A stretch of 64,000 nucleotides of DNA from JACCTU01 sp963737405 (GTDB taxonomy: Bacteria; Actinomycetota; Thermoleophilia; Gaiellales; Gaiellaceae): the NCBI GenBank assembly GCA_963737405.1, contig CAVTSL010000013.1, forward strand, positions 1 through 64,000, read 5' to 3'. A model generated the notes under the pieces. That model saw nothing but the letters and a program-made list of their open reading frames with translations. It was not told the DNA's origin and did no database searches. Numbering within the stretch: position 1 is the first letter of the stretch; every line of letters begins with the position of its first letter. A program made the translations under genes and the position numbers. Below, one piece after another: positions 45,075 through 53,751 of the stretch.

Positions 45075-45499
45075 TGTCGCACGGCCTCGCACGCCGCGGG
45101 CTGGCGCTCGCGGCGGTGGCGCTGCTCGGAGGCGTGCTCGCGTTCGCCGCAGCCTCGTGGGACCGAAACAGCGGGACGGCTGCCCCGCAGCCCGCGGAGC
45201 AGGTCCCGGTCCCGGGCGCCGGCTGGTACGACGCCCTCGCCGCGCCGTACCCGGCGTCGTCGAAGCGAGAGCGCACCGCCTGCGGCCAGAAACTCGGCCC
45301 GAAGATGCTCGGTGTGGCGCACCCGGTGCTCCCGTGCGGCGTGAAGCTCTTCATCGCGTACGGCGACAAGGTCTTCCTGACGCAGGTCGTGGACCGCGGG
45401 CCGGCGGTCCCCGGACGCGACTTCGACGTCACCCGGCCGCTCGCAGCGCGGCTCGGGCTGAAGGGCACGCAGCAGATCCGCTGGCGCTACGCCCGGTAG
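45074..45499 (+). CDS. RlpA-like double-psi beta-barrel protein, secreted
   Basis: This 141-residue protein has an N-terminal membrane or signal segment (RRGLALAAVALLGGVLAFAA). Its DPBB domain has ACGQKLGPKMLGVAHPVLPC, GVKLFIAYGDKVFLTQVVDR and GPAVPGRDFDVTRPLAARLG. The RLPA/barwin-like Asp of VVDRGP and the Asp of DFDVT match the catalytic or sugar-binding positions of RlpA lytic transglycosylases. It may cleave or bind denuded glycan strands. The ATG overlaps the upstream stop (TGATG), giving a three-gene envelope operon. Confidence 0.8.
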   Translation: MSHGLARRGLALAAVALLGGVLAFAAASWDRNSGTAAPQPAEQVPVPGAGWYDALAAPYPASSKRERTACGQKLGPKMLGVAHPVLPCGVKLFIAYGDKVFLTQVVDRGPAVPGRDFDVTRPLAARLGLKGTQQIRWRYAR

Positions 45500-45726
45500 A
45501 CCGAGCGTTCGCCTCAAAAGGCTCCGCCGCCCGCCCACGAACCATTGAGAACCTCGGTTCTCAGGTGGGTGCTTAGTCGGCGCCTGACGCTTTCGCGCTC
45601 GCTACCGAACGTCGGCTCCCTTGGTGATGCTGTTGGTTCAACAGTTGGCCCGCAGGCGGGGGCGAAGCCGGGCCACCTTAGCGGAGCTCATCGGTCACGC
45701 GGGAGGCGAGGCGCTACGGTGACCGG
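45500..45726. other. Intergenic region with several inverted repeats
   Basis: This 227-bp non-coding stretch lies between the RlpA-like gene and mnmA. It holds a perfect palindrome TGAGAACC-TC-GGTTCTCA (45546-45563), a hairpin CTGTTG-GTT-CAACAG (45630-45644), and a longer stem with TGGCCCG and CGGGCCA arms (about 45645-45676). It is noticeably less GC-skewed than the genes. It may be a terminator plus a structured leader or small RNA. I recognise no known riboswitch or T-box core. Confidence 0.45.
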
Positions 45727-46983
45727 ATGATCGAGCTGATCGGAGATTCGTCGCGCGGCGGGGAGTGGGCGCTGGTCCGGCTCGTGGTCGAAGGGGACGT
45801 CATCGTCGATGCCGACGCGCCGGGGCTCGAGCGGCCGCTCGTCGGGCTGACGCTCCTCGAGGCCGCGGCGGTTCCCGGCGAGACGCTCGCGGCCGACGCG
45901 CTCGCGAACGCGATCGGCCCGGTCGTGCGCGCCGATCCGTCGGAGCGCCGCGTCGCCGTCGCGATGAGCGGCGGCGTCGACAGCGCCGTCGCGCTGGTCT
46001 CCGCGGGTCCGGATGCCGTCGGGGTGACGCTCCGGCTCTGGCTCGACCCCGACGGCCCCGACGCGGAGCGCGCATGTTGCTCGCCCGATGCCGTGATCGC
46101 GGCGCGCAGAACGTGCCACGCGCTCGGGCTCCCGCACGTGACGCTCGACCTTCGTGAGGAGTTCCGGCGGGCGATCGTCGAGCCCTTCGTCCGGGGGTAT
46201 GAGCGAGGCGAGACGCCGAACCCCTGCATCCGCTGCAACGGGAGCTTCCGCTTCGCGGAGCTGCTCGCGTTCGCGGAACGCGTGGGCGCCGCGCGGCTCG
46301 CGACCGGCCACTACGCGCGGATCGTCGAGCACCGCGGCCGCACACTGCTCGCGCGCGGAACCGACCCGGCGAAGGATCAGTCGTACATGCTCGGACGGCT
46401 CGACCCGTCGTTCCTCTCGCGTCTCGCGTTCCCGCTGGGCGCGCAGACGAAGGACGAGACCCGCGACCAGGCGAGGCGCGCCGGTCTCGCAGCGGCCGCC
46501 CGGCCCGAGAGCCAGGAAGCGTGCTTCCTCGCCGGCGGCGACTACCGGTCGTTCCTCGAGCGGCGCGGCCTGAACGGCGAGGGCGCGGTCGTCGACGAGC
46601 ACGGGAACGAGCTCGGCCGGCACCACGGCATCTGGCGCTTCACGCCGGGGCAGCGGAAGGGGCTCGGCGTCTCGGCACCGGTGCCGCTCTACGCGCTCCG
46701 GACCGACTCGGCGACCGGCACCCTCGTCGTCGGGCCGCGCGAGTCGCTCGCGACGACGACCGTCGAGGCGCGCGGCAGGCTGTTCGTCGACGTCGATCGC
46801 GTCGAGGCGAAGCTCCGCTACCGCTCGCCCGGGATCGCCGCGACCGTCGCCCCGATCGAGGGCGGATTCCGGCTCGAGCTGGACGAACCGGCGTTCGCCG
46901 TCGCCGCCGGACAGGCCGCCGTCCTCTACGAGGACGACGTCGTGGTGGGGTCAGGCGTGATCGCACCCGCTCCGGACGCCTAA
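45727..46983 (+). CDS. mnmA: tRNA-specific 2-thiouridylase MnmA with N-terminal extension
   Basis: This 418-residue enzyme thiolates U34 of tRNA-Glu, -Gln and -Lys. The PP-loop is AMSGGVDSAV, with SGGVDS at 81-86. The catalytic cysteines sit in TPNPCIRCNGSFRF and ESQEACFLAGGDYRSFL. GHYARIVEH, AKDQSYMLGRL and the C-terminal beta domain (FTPGQRKGLGVS) are typical. About 73 residues precede the usual start, including DADAPGLERPLVGLTLLEAA and AVPGETLAADALANAIGPVV, and resemble no MnmA domain I know. The only ATG giving an open frame is at 45727, so the extension seems genuine. Confidence 0.93.
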   Translation: MIELIGDSSRGGEWALVRLVVEGDVIVDADAPGLERPLVGLTLLEAAAVPGETLAADALANAIGPVVRADPSERRVAVAMSGGVDSAVALVSAGPDAVGVTLRLWLDPDGPDAERACCSPDAVIAARRTCHALGLPHVTLDLREEFRRAIVEPFVRGYERGETPNPCIRCNGSFRFAELLAFAERVGAARLATGHYARIVEHRGRTLLARGTDPAKDQSYMLGRLDPSFLSRLAFPLGAQTKDETRDQARRAGLAAAARPESQEACFLAGGDYRSFLERRGLNGEGAVVDEHGNELGRHHGIWRFTPGQRKGLGVSAPVPLYALRTDSATGTLVVGPRESLATTTVEARGRLFVDVDRVEAKLRYRSPGIAATVAPIEGGFRLELDEPAFAVAAGQAAVLYEDDVVVGSGVIAPAPDA

Positions 46984-46999
46984 GATCGCGCTCGTACAC

Positions 47000-47470
47000 G
47001 TGTCTCTCGTGCTCGCTTTCACCTGGAACGACCTCGTCGACCTCGCCCTCGCGGTCTTCCTGCTCGCGATCGGCATCTCGCTCGGCTACGCGTTCGTGCG
47101 GTTGGGCGGAACTTTCGGGCGGCTTTCTGCGTTCATCAAGGGAACCCAGGAAGAGCTCCTTCCGGTCATCAACAAGACAGGAGGGACCGTCGACCGAGTG
47201 AACGCTCAGCTCGACAAGGTCGATCTCGTCACGGACAGCGCAGTGGATGCCGCAGACAGCGTCGATACAGCAGTTCGCGCCGTGAGCTTCGCGATCCAGC
47301 GACCGGTGCAGAAGATCGCCGGCGTTGCCGCGGGGCTTTCGCACGGCGCTGCTGCGTTCCGGGTGGAGCACGATGTGCGTAGCGCCGTCGAGCGCGGCAA
47401 AGAAGCCGCCGCACGGCGCGAGCGCGAGCTCGGTGACGAGCTGGGACGCGTGGACCGGGAACGACCGTGA
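47000..47470 (+). CDS. DUF948-like membrane-anchored protein
   Basis: The product is 156 residues from GTG 47000. One N-terminal membrane helix (WNDLVDLALAVFLLAIGISL) is followed by a helical cytoplasmic or periplasmic domain with NKTGGTVDRVNAQLDKVDLV and a basic, Glu-rich end. This is the pattern of the DUF948 / general-stress-protein group. It is followed, with a 4-bp overlap, by an RsbW-like gene and then a SigB-type sigma factor, so a stress role is likely. Confidence 0.7.
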   Translation: MSLVLAFTWNDLVDLALAVFLLAIGISLGYAFVRLGGTFGRLSAFIKGTQEELLPVINKTGGTVDRVNAQLDKVDLVTDSAVDAADSVDTAVRAVSFAIQRPVQKIAGVAAGLSHGAAAFRVEHDVRSAVERGKEAAARRERELGDELGRVDRERP

Positions 47471-47838
47471 GCCGGGACGAGATCACTCTGCGGCTGCCGA
47501 GAGAGCGGCCCTTCTTCGGCGTGGCCCACCTCGTGATCGGAGGACTGGCCGCACGGCTGGATCTCAACCTCGAGCAGCTCGAGGATCTGCAGGTCGCGCT
47601 CGCGGAGCTCCTCGAGCAGGAGGAGACCGACCGGCAGATCACCGTCTCCGTTCGCGTCGAGGACGGCAACATCCACGCGCTGCTCGGGCCGTTCGACGAG
47701 ACCCTCCAGGACCGGCTCGACCACGAGTCCGTCGACGGTGTGGGTCTTCGGCGCGTGCTCGAGACGGTCGTCGACGTCGTCGAGGTGACGCGGCGAAACG
47801 GCTCGCTGTGGGTCGAGCTGACGAAGGCGGTGCGTTGA
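47467..47838 (+). CDS. RsbW-like anti-sigma factor (HATPase fold)
   Basis: The product is 123 residues from GTG 47467. LDLNLEQLEDLQVALAELLE resembles the N-box helix of RsbW-type serine kinases, and SVDGVGLRRVLETVVDVVEV resembles the GxGL ATP lid. The canonical N-box Asn is not obvious, so ATP or kinase activity may be reduced. It sits directly before the sigma gene with a 1-bp overlap (TGATG), the standard anti-sigma/sigma arrangement. Confidence 0.72.
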   Translation: MSRDEITLRLPRERPFFGVAHLVIGGLAARLDLNLEQLEDLQVALAELLEQEETDRQITVSVRVEDGNIHALLGPFDETLQDRLDHESVDGVGLRRVLETVVDVVEVTRRNGSLWVELTKAVR

Positions 47839-48614
47839 TGCCCGAGCGCAACGACCGCGAGCTGCTCCGGCGCTACCACGAGGAGGGCGACCTCCAGGCG
47901 CGCGAGCAGCTGATCGAGCAGTACATGTCGCTCGTGCGCTCGCTCGCCCGTCGCTACTCGTACCGCGGCGAGCAGCTGGACGACCTCGTCCAGATCGGCG
48001 CGATCGGGTTGATCAAGGCGATCGACCGGTTCGACCTCGAGCGCGGCGTCGAGCTGACGACGTACGCGACGCCGAACATCATCGGGGAGATCAAGCGGCA
48101 CTTCCGCGACAAGGGGTGGTCGGTGCGCGTCCCGCGCGGGCTGCAGGAGCTGAACGTGCAGCTCTCGCGCCTCATCGAGCAGCTGACCGTGCAGCTCGAG
48201 CGCTCGCCGACGATCGCCGAGCTCGCGAAGGCGTCCGACTCGACCGAGGAGGAAGTGCTCGAGGCGCTCGAGAGCGGCCGCGCGTACTCGACCCTCTCCC
48301 TGTCGACCGGCGGCGGCGGCGGTGACGGCGACGACGAGCTCGATCCGCTCGAGTCGATCGGCGAGGAGGAGCACGAGTACGAGGTCTCGGAGGACCGGGC
48401 CGTGCTCGAGCCAGGCTTCCGGGCGCTCGACGAGCGCGAGCGCCGCATCCTGCACCTCCGGTTCTTCGAGGGCCTGACGCAGTCGCAGATCGCGCAGCAG
48501 GTCGGGATCTCGCAGATGCACGTCTCGCGGCTGATCCGGCGCTCGCTCGAGAAGATCCGCGCCGAGATCGCCGAGGAAGAGCCGGCGGAGCCCCGCCGGG
48601 CGGCGCAGAGCTGA
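47838..48614 (+). CDS. SigB/SigF-type (group 3) RNA polymerase sigma factor
   Basis: This 258-residue sigma-70 family factor has region 2 DLVQIGAIGLIKAIDRFDLE, then GVELTTYATPNIIGEIKRHF and WSVRVPRGLQELN. Region 3 is TIAELAKASDSTEEEVLEAL, and region 4.2 is GLTQSQIAQQVGISQMHVSR. The pattern TTYATPNIIGEIKRHFRDK-W-VRVPR is diagnostic of the SigB/F/G stress and sporulation group. An Asp/Gly-rich loop between regions 3 and 4 is present. It is cotranscribed with the RsbW-like gene, so it is probably held inactive until stress. Confidence 0.95.
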   Translation: MPERNDRELLRRYHEEGDLQAREQLIEQYMSLVRSLARRYSYRGEQLDDLVQIGAIGLIKAIDRFDLERGVELTTYATPNIIGEIKRHFRDKGWSVRVPRGLQELNVQLSRLIEQLTVQLERSPTIAELAKASDSTEEEVLEALESGRAYSTLSLSTGGGGGDGDDELDPLESIGEEEHEYEVSEDRAVLEPGFRALDERERRILHLRFFEGLTQSQIAQQVGISQMHVSRLIRRSLEKIRAEIAEEEPAEPRRAAQS

Positions 48615-48634
48615 GCGCCCGGTAAACCGGGTCT

Positions 48635-48654
48635 CCCCACCCCTCGGGGTGGGG
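48635..48654. terminator. Hairpin terminator after the sigma-factor operon
   Basis: CCCCACCCC-TC-GGGGTGGGG is a perfect 9-bp-arm palindrome 20 bp downstream of the sigma-factor stop. There is no T-run. It lies between the converging sigma and VOC-family genes and may act in both directions. Confidence 0.65.
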
Positions 48655-48781
48655 AAGTGGGCCGTTCCACCCGCCTCCCGCGGTCGAGGCTACCCGCGAA
48701 GTTGCGCCGTGTCCGTCACGGCTTCGGGGCGCCTTCGTGTCGATTCGTCCACATCGCCGCAGCCGCCGCGGCGCCGGCCCG

Positions 48782-49171
48782 CTAGCCCGCAGGATCGAGG
48801 TAGCCACGGTGCACCGCCTCCACGTTGTTGCCGTCCGGGTCGAGCAGGTACGCCGCGTAGATTCCCGGCGCGAAGTCCTCGTAGCGCGGCCCGGGTGCGC
48901 CGTTGTCGCGGAAGCCCGCCGCCACGCCCGCGCGGTGGAACTCGTCGACCGCCTCCCGCGAGGGCGCGATGAACGACAGGTGCAGGTTCGTCGTCACCGG
49001 CCGGTCGGGGCGCACCGCGAGGTGCGCGAACATCACCCACTCGTCCGTCTCTGACACGACCGGAATACCCAGCGGGGCCGTCACGGTGCGGTAGAAGCGG
49101 ACGCTCTCGGGCCAGTTCGAGCACCCGATCTGCACGTGGTCGAAGACGTTTCGGAAGAAGTCGAACGCCAT
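48782..49171 (-). CDS. VOC/glyoxalase-superfamily protein
   Basis: The product is 129 residues from ATG 49171. A vicinal-oxygen-chelate fold is indicated by FDHVQIGCSNWPESVRFYRT, NLHLSFIAPSREAVDEFHRA and YAAYLLDPDGNNVEAV. Possible metal ligands are His (FDHVQI), His (NLHLSF) and Glu (NVEAV). The family includes glyoxalase I and dioxygenases, and the substrate cannot be told. It is divergent from alaS with only 22 bp between starts. Confidence 0.85.
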   Translation of the reverse strand: MAFDFFRNVFDHVQIGCSNWPESVRFYRTVTAPLGIPVVSETDEWVMFAHLAVRPDRPVTTNLHLSFIAPSREAVDEFHRAGVAAGFRDNGAPGPRYEDFAPGIYAAYLLDPDGNNVEAVHRGYLDPAG

Positions 49172-49193
49172 GAGGCCTCCGTACACTAGGGCC

Positions 49194-51734
49194 ATGGAGA
49201 CGACCGCCGACCTGAGGGAAGGGTTCCTTTCCTACTTCGAATCGGAGGGTCACAGGCGGCATCCGTCGGGCTCGGTGATCCCGCCGCCCGACGACACCTC
49301 GACGCTCTTCGTCGTCGCGGGCATGCAGCCGCTCAAGCGCTACTTCCTCGGCCTCGACACACCGCCCGCACGGCGCCTCACGACCGCGCAGAAGGTGATG
49401 CGCGCAGGCGGGAAGCACAACGACCTCGACGACGTCGGCCGCACCGCGCGGCACGCGTCGTTCTTCGAGATGCTCGGCAACTTCTCGTTCGGCGACTACT
49501 TCAAGGACGAGGCGATCGACTTCGCCTGGGAGTTCGTCACCGAGCGCCTGCGCTTCCCTGTCGACCCGCTCTGGGCTTCGGTCTTTGCCGGCGACCCCGA
49601 GCTCGAGCTCGGCGAGGACGAGGTCGCGATCGCCGGCTGGGAACGCGTCGGGATCCCGCGCGAGCGGATCATCGGCTTCCCGCGCGCCGAGAATTTCTGG
49701 CAGGCCGCCGACACGGGGCCGTGCGGCCCGTGCTCCGAGCTCCACTACGACCGCGGCGAGCAGTACGGCTGCGGGCTCCCGACGTGCGGGCCGAACTGCG
49801 ACAACTGCGACCGGTTCATCGAGTTCTGGAACCTCGTCTTCATGGAGTTCGATCTCGGCGTCGACGGCTCGCTGACGCCGCTCCCGAACCAGAACGTCGA
49901 CACCGGCCTCGGGCTCGAGCGCGGTTCGATGCTGCTCCAGGGCGTCGACTCGATCTTCGACACCGACGGCTACCAGCAGATCATGGAGTGGGTGGCAGCG
50001 AACAGCGGCTCACGCTACGGCGAGAGCGAGCTGGCGACGAAGGCGCACCGCGTGATCGCCGACCACGGTCGCGCGATGACGTTCCTCGTCGCCGACGGGA
50101 TCGTCCCGTCGAACGAGGGCCGCGGCTACGTGCTCCGCCGCGTGATCCGCCGCGCCGTCCAGCACGCGCGGAGGATCGGCCTGAACGAGGTCTGGCCCGT
50201 CACCGGCGTCGTGACCGAGCAGATGCACCAGTGGTACCCCGAGCTCCGCGACCACGCCGAAGAGGTCGAGCGCATCGTCCGCGCCGAGGAGGAGCGCTTC
50301 TCCGAGACCCTCGCGCGCGGACTCAAGCTGTTCGAGGAGGTCGCGAAGGGAGACGGCATCTCCGGCGAAGACGCGTTCAAGCTGCACGACACGTACGGGT
50401 TCCCGCTCGAGCTCACGAAGGAGCTCGCGGAGGAACGACGGCTCGGGGTCGACGAGGACGAGTTCGCACGCCTGATGGAGGAGCAGCGCATCCGTTCACG
50501 TCAGGGGAGCAGCGTCGAGCGCGACGTCGCGTTGCTCGAAGGGCCGAAGAGCGAGTTCGTCGGCTACGAGCGGCTCGACGTCCTCACGGCGATCGTCGCG
50601 TACGCCGACCGCGGCGACGGCACCTTCGACGCGAAGCTCGAGCAGTCGCCGTTCTATCCCGAGGGCGGCGGGCAGGTCTCCGACATCGGCTACATCGAGA
50701 ACGAGGAGAGCGGCGCGCGCGCCGAGCTCGTGAAGGCGACGCGTCTCGCCGACGACCAGGTTCTCACGTTCCGCGGCGAGGGGTTCGCCGAGGGCACGCG
50801 CGTTCGGGCGGTCGTGCCCTGGTCGGTTCGGTATCCGACGATTGCGAATCACACCGGCACGCATCTGCTGCACAAGGCGCTCCACGAGGTGCTCGGCGAG
50901 CACGCGAAGCAGGCCGGCTCTGCCGTGCGTCCCGACAAGCTGCGCTTCGACTTCACGCACGGCCAGGCGCTGACCGCTGAGGAGCGCGAGGAGGTCGAGC
51001 GGCGCGTGAACGCGATGGTGTTCGAGAACCTCCCGGTCAGGACGTACATCACGCCGATCGAGGAAGCCCGGCGGCTCGGCGCGATGATGCTCTTCGGCGA
51101 GAAGTACGGCAACGAGGTTCGCGTCGTCGAGATCGACGACTACTCGCGCGAGCTCTGCGGCGGCACCCACGTCCGCTCGACCGCCGAAGTCGGGCCGTTC
51201 GTGATCCTCTCCGAGGGGTCGGTGGGCTCGGGCGTCCGCCGCATCGAGGCGGTCACCGCCGGCGAGGCATGGGCGCTGCTGCGTGCGCGCGCCGAGGAAG
51301 CCGACGAGCTGCGCGTCGAGCTCGAGCGCGTCCGCAAAGACGCGAAGAAGCCGAAGGAGGCGTCCGCCGGTGCGGAGGTCGTCGACGAGCGCCGGACCGA
51401 CGCAGGCGACGTGCACGTGATCGTCGTCGAGGCCAAGGGCGCGTCGGCGGACGAGCTGCTCGCGCTCTCGGACCGGCTGAAGCAGCAGCACCGGCCGGCG
51501 GCGGTCGTCCTTGGAGCCCGCGAGGACGGGAACGCGCACCTGATCCTCAACTTCGACTCGTCGCTCGAGGCGCGCGGCCTCGACGCGGGCGCGGTCGTGA
51601 AGCAGGCCGCGCCGCTGATCGGCGGCGGTGGGGGAGGCCGGCCGACGATGGCGCGGGCCGGCGGGAAGCAACCCGAACGGCTCGGCGAGGCGCTCGCCGA
51701 GGCCGAGCGGCTGATCGTCTCCGCCCTGAGTTGA
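49194..51734 (+). CDS. alaS: Alanyl-tRNA synthetase
   Basis: The product is 846 residues from ATG 49194. The catalytic core starts with LREGFLSYFESEGHRRHPSG, then TTAQKVMRAGGKHNDLDDVG. The zinc-editing domain has the motif NHTGTHLLHKAL and CGGTHV (RELCGGTHVRSTAEVG). The C-Ala domain is GGGGGRPTMARAGGKQPE. The length fits the family (about 870). It starts the run alaS-ruvX-mltG-aroE, a conserved actinobacterial order. Confidence 0.97.
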   Translation: METTADLREGFLSYFESEGHRRHPSGSVIPPPDDTSTLFVVAGMQPLKRYFLGLDTPPARRLTTAQKVMRAGGKHNDLDDVGRTARHASFFEMLGNFSFGDYFKDEAIDFAWEFVTERLRFPVDPLWASVFAGDPELELGEDEVAIAGWERVGIPRERIIGFPRAENFWQAADTGPCGPCSELHYDRGEQYGCGLPTCGPNCDNCDRFIEFWNLVFMEFDLGVDGSLTPLPNQNVDTGLGLERGSMLLQGVDSIFDTDGYQQIMEWVAANSGSRYGESELATKAHRVIADHGRAMTFLVADGIVPSNEGRGYVLRRVIRRAVQHARRIGLNEVWPVTGVVTEQMHQWYPELRDHAEEVERIVRAEEERFSETLARGLKLFEEVAKGDGISGEDAFKLHDTYGFPLELTKELAEERRLGVDEDEFARLMEEQRIRSRQGSSVERDVALLEGPKSEFVGYERLDVLTAIVAYADRGDGTFDAKLEQSPFYPEGGGQVSDIGYIENEESGARAELVKATRLADDQVLTFRGEGFAEGTRVRAVVPWSVRYPTIANHTGTHLLHKALHEVLGEHAKQAGSAVRPDKLRFDFTHGQALTAEEREEVERRVNAMVFENLPVRTYITPIEEARRLGAMMLFGEKYGNEVRVVEIDDYSRELCGGTHVRSTAEVGPFVILSEGSVGSGVRRIEAVTAGEAWALLRARAEEADELRVELERVRKDAKKPKEASAGAEVVDERRTDAGDVHVIVVEAKGASADELLALSDRLKQQHRPAAVVLGAREDGNAHLILNFDSSLEARGLDAGAVVKQAAPLIGGGGGGRPTMARAGGKQPERLGEALAEAERLIVSALS

Positions 51735-52114
51735 AGGTGCTCGCACTGGACTACGGCGCTGCGCGCACGGGCGTGGCCGTCTCCGATCCGACGGGGACGC
51801 TCGCGCGCCCATTGACGGTCGTCGAGCGAGCAGGCACGGAGGCAGGGCTGAACCGCCTCGCCGACCTCGTCCGCGACGAAGGGGCGGAGCTCGTCGTCGT
51901 CGGCCTGCCGCTGACGCTCCGCGGGGAGCGGGGTGCCCAGGCACTCGAGACCGACCGGTTCGTCGAAGCGCTCCGCGCGGTACTGAAAGTGCCGGTGGAG
52001 GCATTCGACGAGCGCTTCACGACGGCACTCGCGGGCGGCGGCGGCAGCGCGCCGGAAGACGCGCGTGCGGCCGCCCATCTCCTGTCCTCGTACCTGACGT
52101 GGGCGAGCAGGTAA
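51731..52114 (+). CDS. ruvX: Putative pre-16S rRNA nuclease / RuvX (YqgF)
   Basis: The product is about 127 residues from a TTG start overlapping the alaS stop (TTGA). The RNase H-like fold starts KVLALDYGAARTGVAVSDPT. ELVVVGLPLTLRGERGAQAL and VEAFDERFTTALAGGG follow, with Asp residues at the expected catalytic positions. The family processes the 16S rRNA 5' end and/or acts on Holliday junctions. It overlaps mltG by 16 bp. Confidence 0.9.
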   Translation: MKVLALDYGAARTGVAVSDPTGTLARPLTVVERAGTEAGLNRLADLVRDEGAELVVVGLPLTLRGERGAQALETDRFVEALRAVLKVPVEAFDERFTTALAGGGGSAPEDARAAAHLLSSYLTWASR

Positions 52115-53016
52115 TCCCGCCGGTCCGCGGCCGGCCCAGGCCGAGCCGCCGCCGCCTCCTGACCCGGCGTGCGCTGGCGCTCGTCGCGCTCCTCGCCGCG
52201 GTCGCCGGGATCGCGTGGCTCGGCGCGCAGGCGCTGGGCTCGTCGAGCGAGTCGGCGCCGCCGCCGCCCGTCCCTGCGCCGCCTCCGCCCAAGCCGCTCA
52301 AGATCGTGTTCCCCGAGGGCTTCACCGCCGAGGAGATGGCGCAGCGCATCACGGCCGTCAACAAGATCGCGCGCGAGAAGCGCAAGGTGCGGCCGAAGCT
52401 CCGCGAGGCGGAGTACCGGCGCCTGACCCGCCGCTCGAAGCTGCCGGGACAGCTCGCGGGCGATCGCAAGTCACGCCCGCTCGAAGGCTTCCTCTTCCCG
52501 GCGACGTACGAGTTCCTGCCGAAGACGACGACGAAGCAGCTCGTGAACAAGCAGCTCGTCGCGTTCAACCGGGCCTGGGGGCAGCTCGACCTCGCGTACG
52601 CGAAGTCGAAGAACCTGACGCCGTACGACGTGCTGATCATCGCGTCGATGGTCGAGAAGGAGACGCTGGCGCCCGACGAGCGCCCGAAGGTCGCGGCCGT
52701 GATCTACAACCGGCTGAAGGCGGGCATGACGCTCGGGATCGACGCCACGCTCCGCTACGGGCTCGACATCCCGGCGACCGAGTCGATCCGGAAGTCGCAG
52801 CTCGAGTCGGACAACCCCTACAACACGCGCAAGCTGAGGGGCCTGCCGCCGACACCGATCGCGAATCCCGGCCTCGCGTCGATGCAGGCTGCAGCGCACC
52901 CCGCGAAGGTGAAGTACCTGTTCTTCGCGCGGAAGCCCGACAAGGTGCACCACTTCTTCACCGCGGACGAGACCGAGTTCCTCCGCTACCTCGCGCAGCA
53001 CGGCTACGGCGGATGA
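52099..53016 (+). CDS. mltG: Endolytic murein transglycosylase MltG
   Basis: The product is 305 residues from GTG 52099. A single membrane helix (ALALVALLAAVAGIAWLGAQ) precedes a Pro-rich linker and the YceG domain, which begins PLKIVFPEGFTAEEMAQRIT. The catalytic Glu lies in IIASMVEKETLAPDERPKVA. IYNRLKAGMTLGIDATLRYG, SDNPYNTRKLRGLPPTPIAN and PGLASMQAAAHP complete the fold. MltG cuts nascent glycan strands at the membrane. The stop overlaps the aroE ATG. Confidence 0.95.
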   Translation: MGEQVIPPVRGRPRPSRRRLLTRRALALVALLAAVAGIAWLGAQALGSSSESAPPPPVPAPPPPKPLKIVFPEGFTAEEMAQRITAVNKIAREKRKVRPKLREAEYRRLTRRSKLPGQLAGDRKSRPLEGFLFPATYEFLPKTTTKQLVNKQLVAFNRAWGQLDLAYAKSKNLTPYDVLIIASMVEKETLAPDERPKVAAVIYNRLKAGMTLGIDATLRYGLDIPATESIRKSQLESDNPYNTRKLRGLPPTPIANPGLASMQAAAHPAKVKYLFFARKPDKVHHFFTADETEFLRYLAQHGYGG

Positions 53017-53715
53017 TCACGGCGACGACTCGCCTCGTCGCACTGCTCGGACACCCCGTCGCACACTCCCTCTCGCCGAAGATGCAAAACGCGGCGTTCG
53101 CCGCGCTCGCGCTCGACTGGGCCTACGTGGCGCTGGACGTTCCGCCGGAGCAGATCGCGGACGCGGTGCAGGGGCTCGCCGCCGCCGGCTTCGCCGGCGC
53201 GAACGTCACGGCTCCTCACAAGCTCGCGGTCGCCGAGCTCGTCGGGGCGGACGTCCCCTCGGTGAACACGCTCGTCTTCCGCGACGGGCGCATCGAGGGA
53301 CACTCGACGGACGCGGCGATCCTCGACGGTCTCGCAGCGGAACGGCCGGTCGTGCTCGGCGACGGCGGCGCCGCCCGCGCGTTCCTCGCCGCGCTGCCCG
53401 AGGCGCGAGCCTTCGCCCGCAAGGGCGACTGGCCGCCGGACGTCGGCGGCGCCGATCTGGTCGTGAACGCGACGTCCGCGCGCGACGAGGCTGCTCGTCG
53501 AGCTGCTCCCCGGCCAGACGCTCGTCGACCTGCCGTACCCGGACTCGGCGACGGCTCGGGCCGCGCGCGAGTCGGGCGCCCGCGTCTTCGACGGGCTCGA
53601 CGTCCTGGTGGCCCAGGGCGCGCGGTCGTTCGAGCTCTGGACCGGGGTCGCCGCACCCGTCGACGTGATGCGCTCGGCCGTCGGGGCGCTTGAACCTCGA
53701 GGGCCATTGGACTAG
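53013..53715 (+). CDS. aroE: Shikimate 5-dehydrogenase, one frameshift
   Basis: The N-terminal shikimate-binding part has LLGHPVAHSLSPKMQNAAFA and AGANVTAPHKLAVAELVGAD, with the catalytic Lys in TAPHK, and a catalytic Asp in HSTDAAI. The NADP-binding part has VVLGDGGAARAFLAALPEAR. After a single-base shift near 53490 the chain continues LLVELLPGQTLVDLPYPDSA and GARVFDGLDVLVAQGARSFE. The total is about 234 residues, short for the family (about 260-280). It reduces 3-dehydroshikimate. The shift looks like a sequencing error, because both sides are conserved. Confidence 0.9.
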
Positions 53716-53751
53716 AACCAGGTCGACCCCCGTCAAGGGGAAGGGGAGCCA

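Noticed and set aside
45545..45730. Small 61-codon plus-strand frame before mnmA
   Set aside because: It starts at TTG, covers several perfect inverted repeats, has no homology I recognise, and runs into the mnmA start region. Non-coding structure is more likely.
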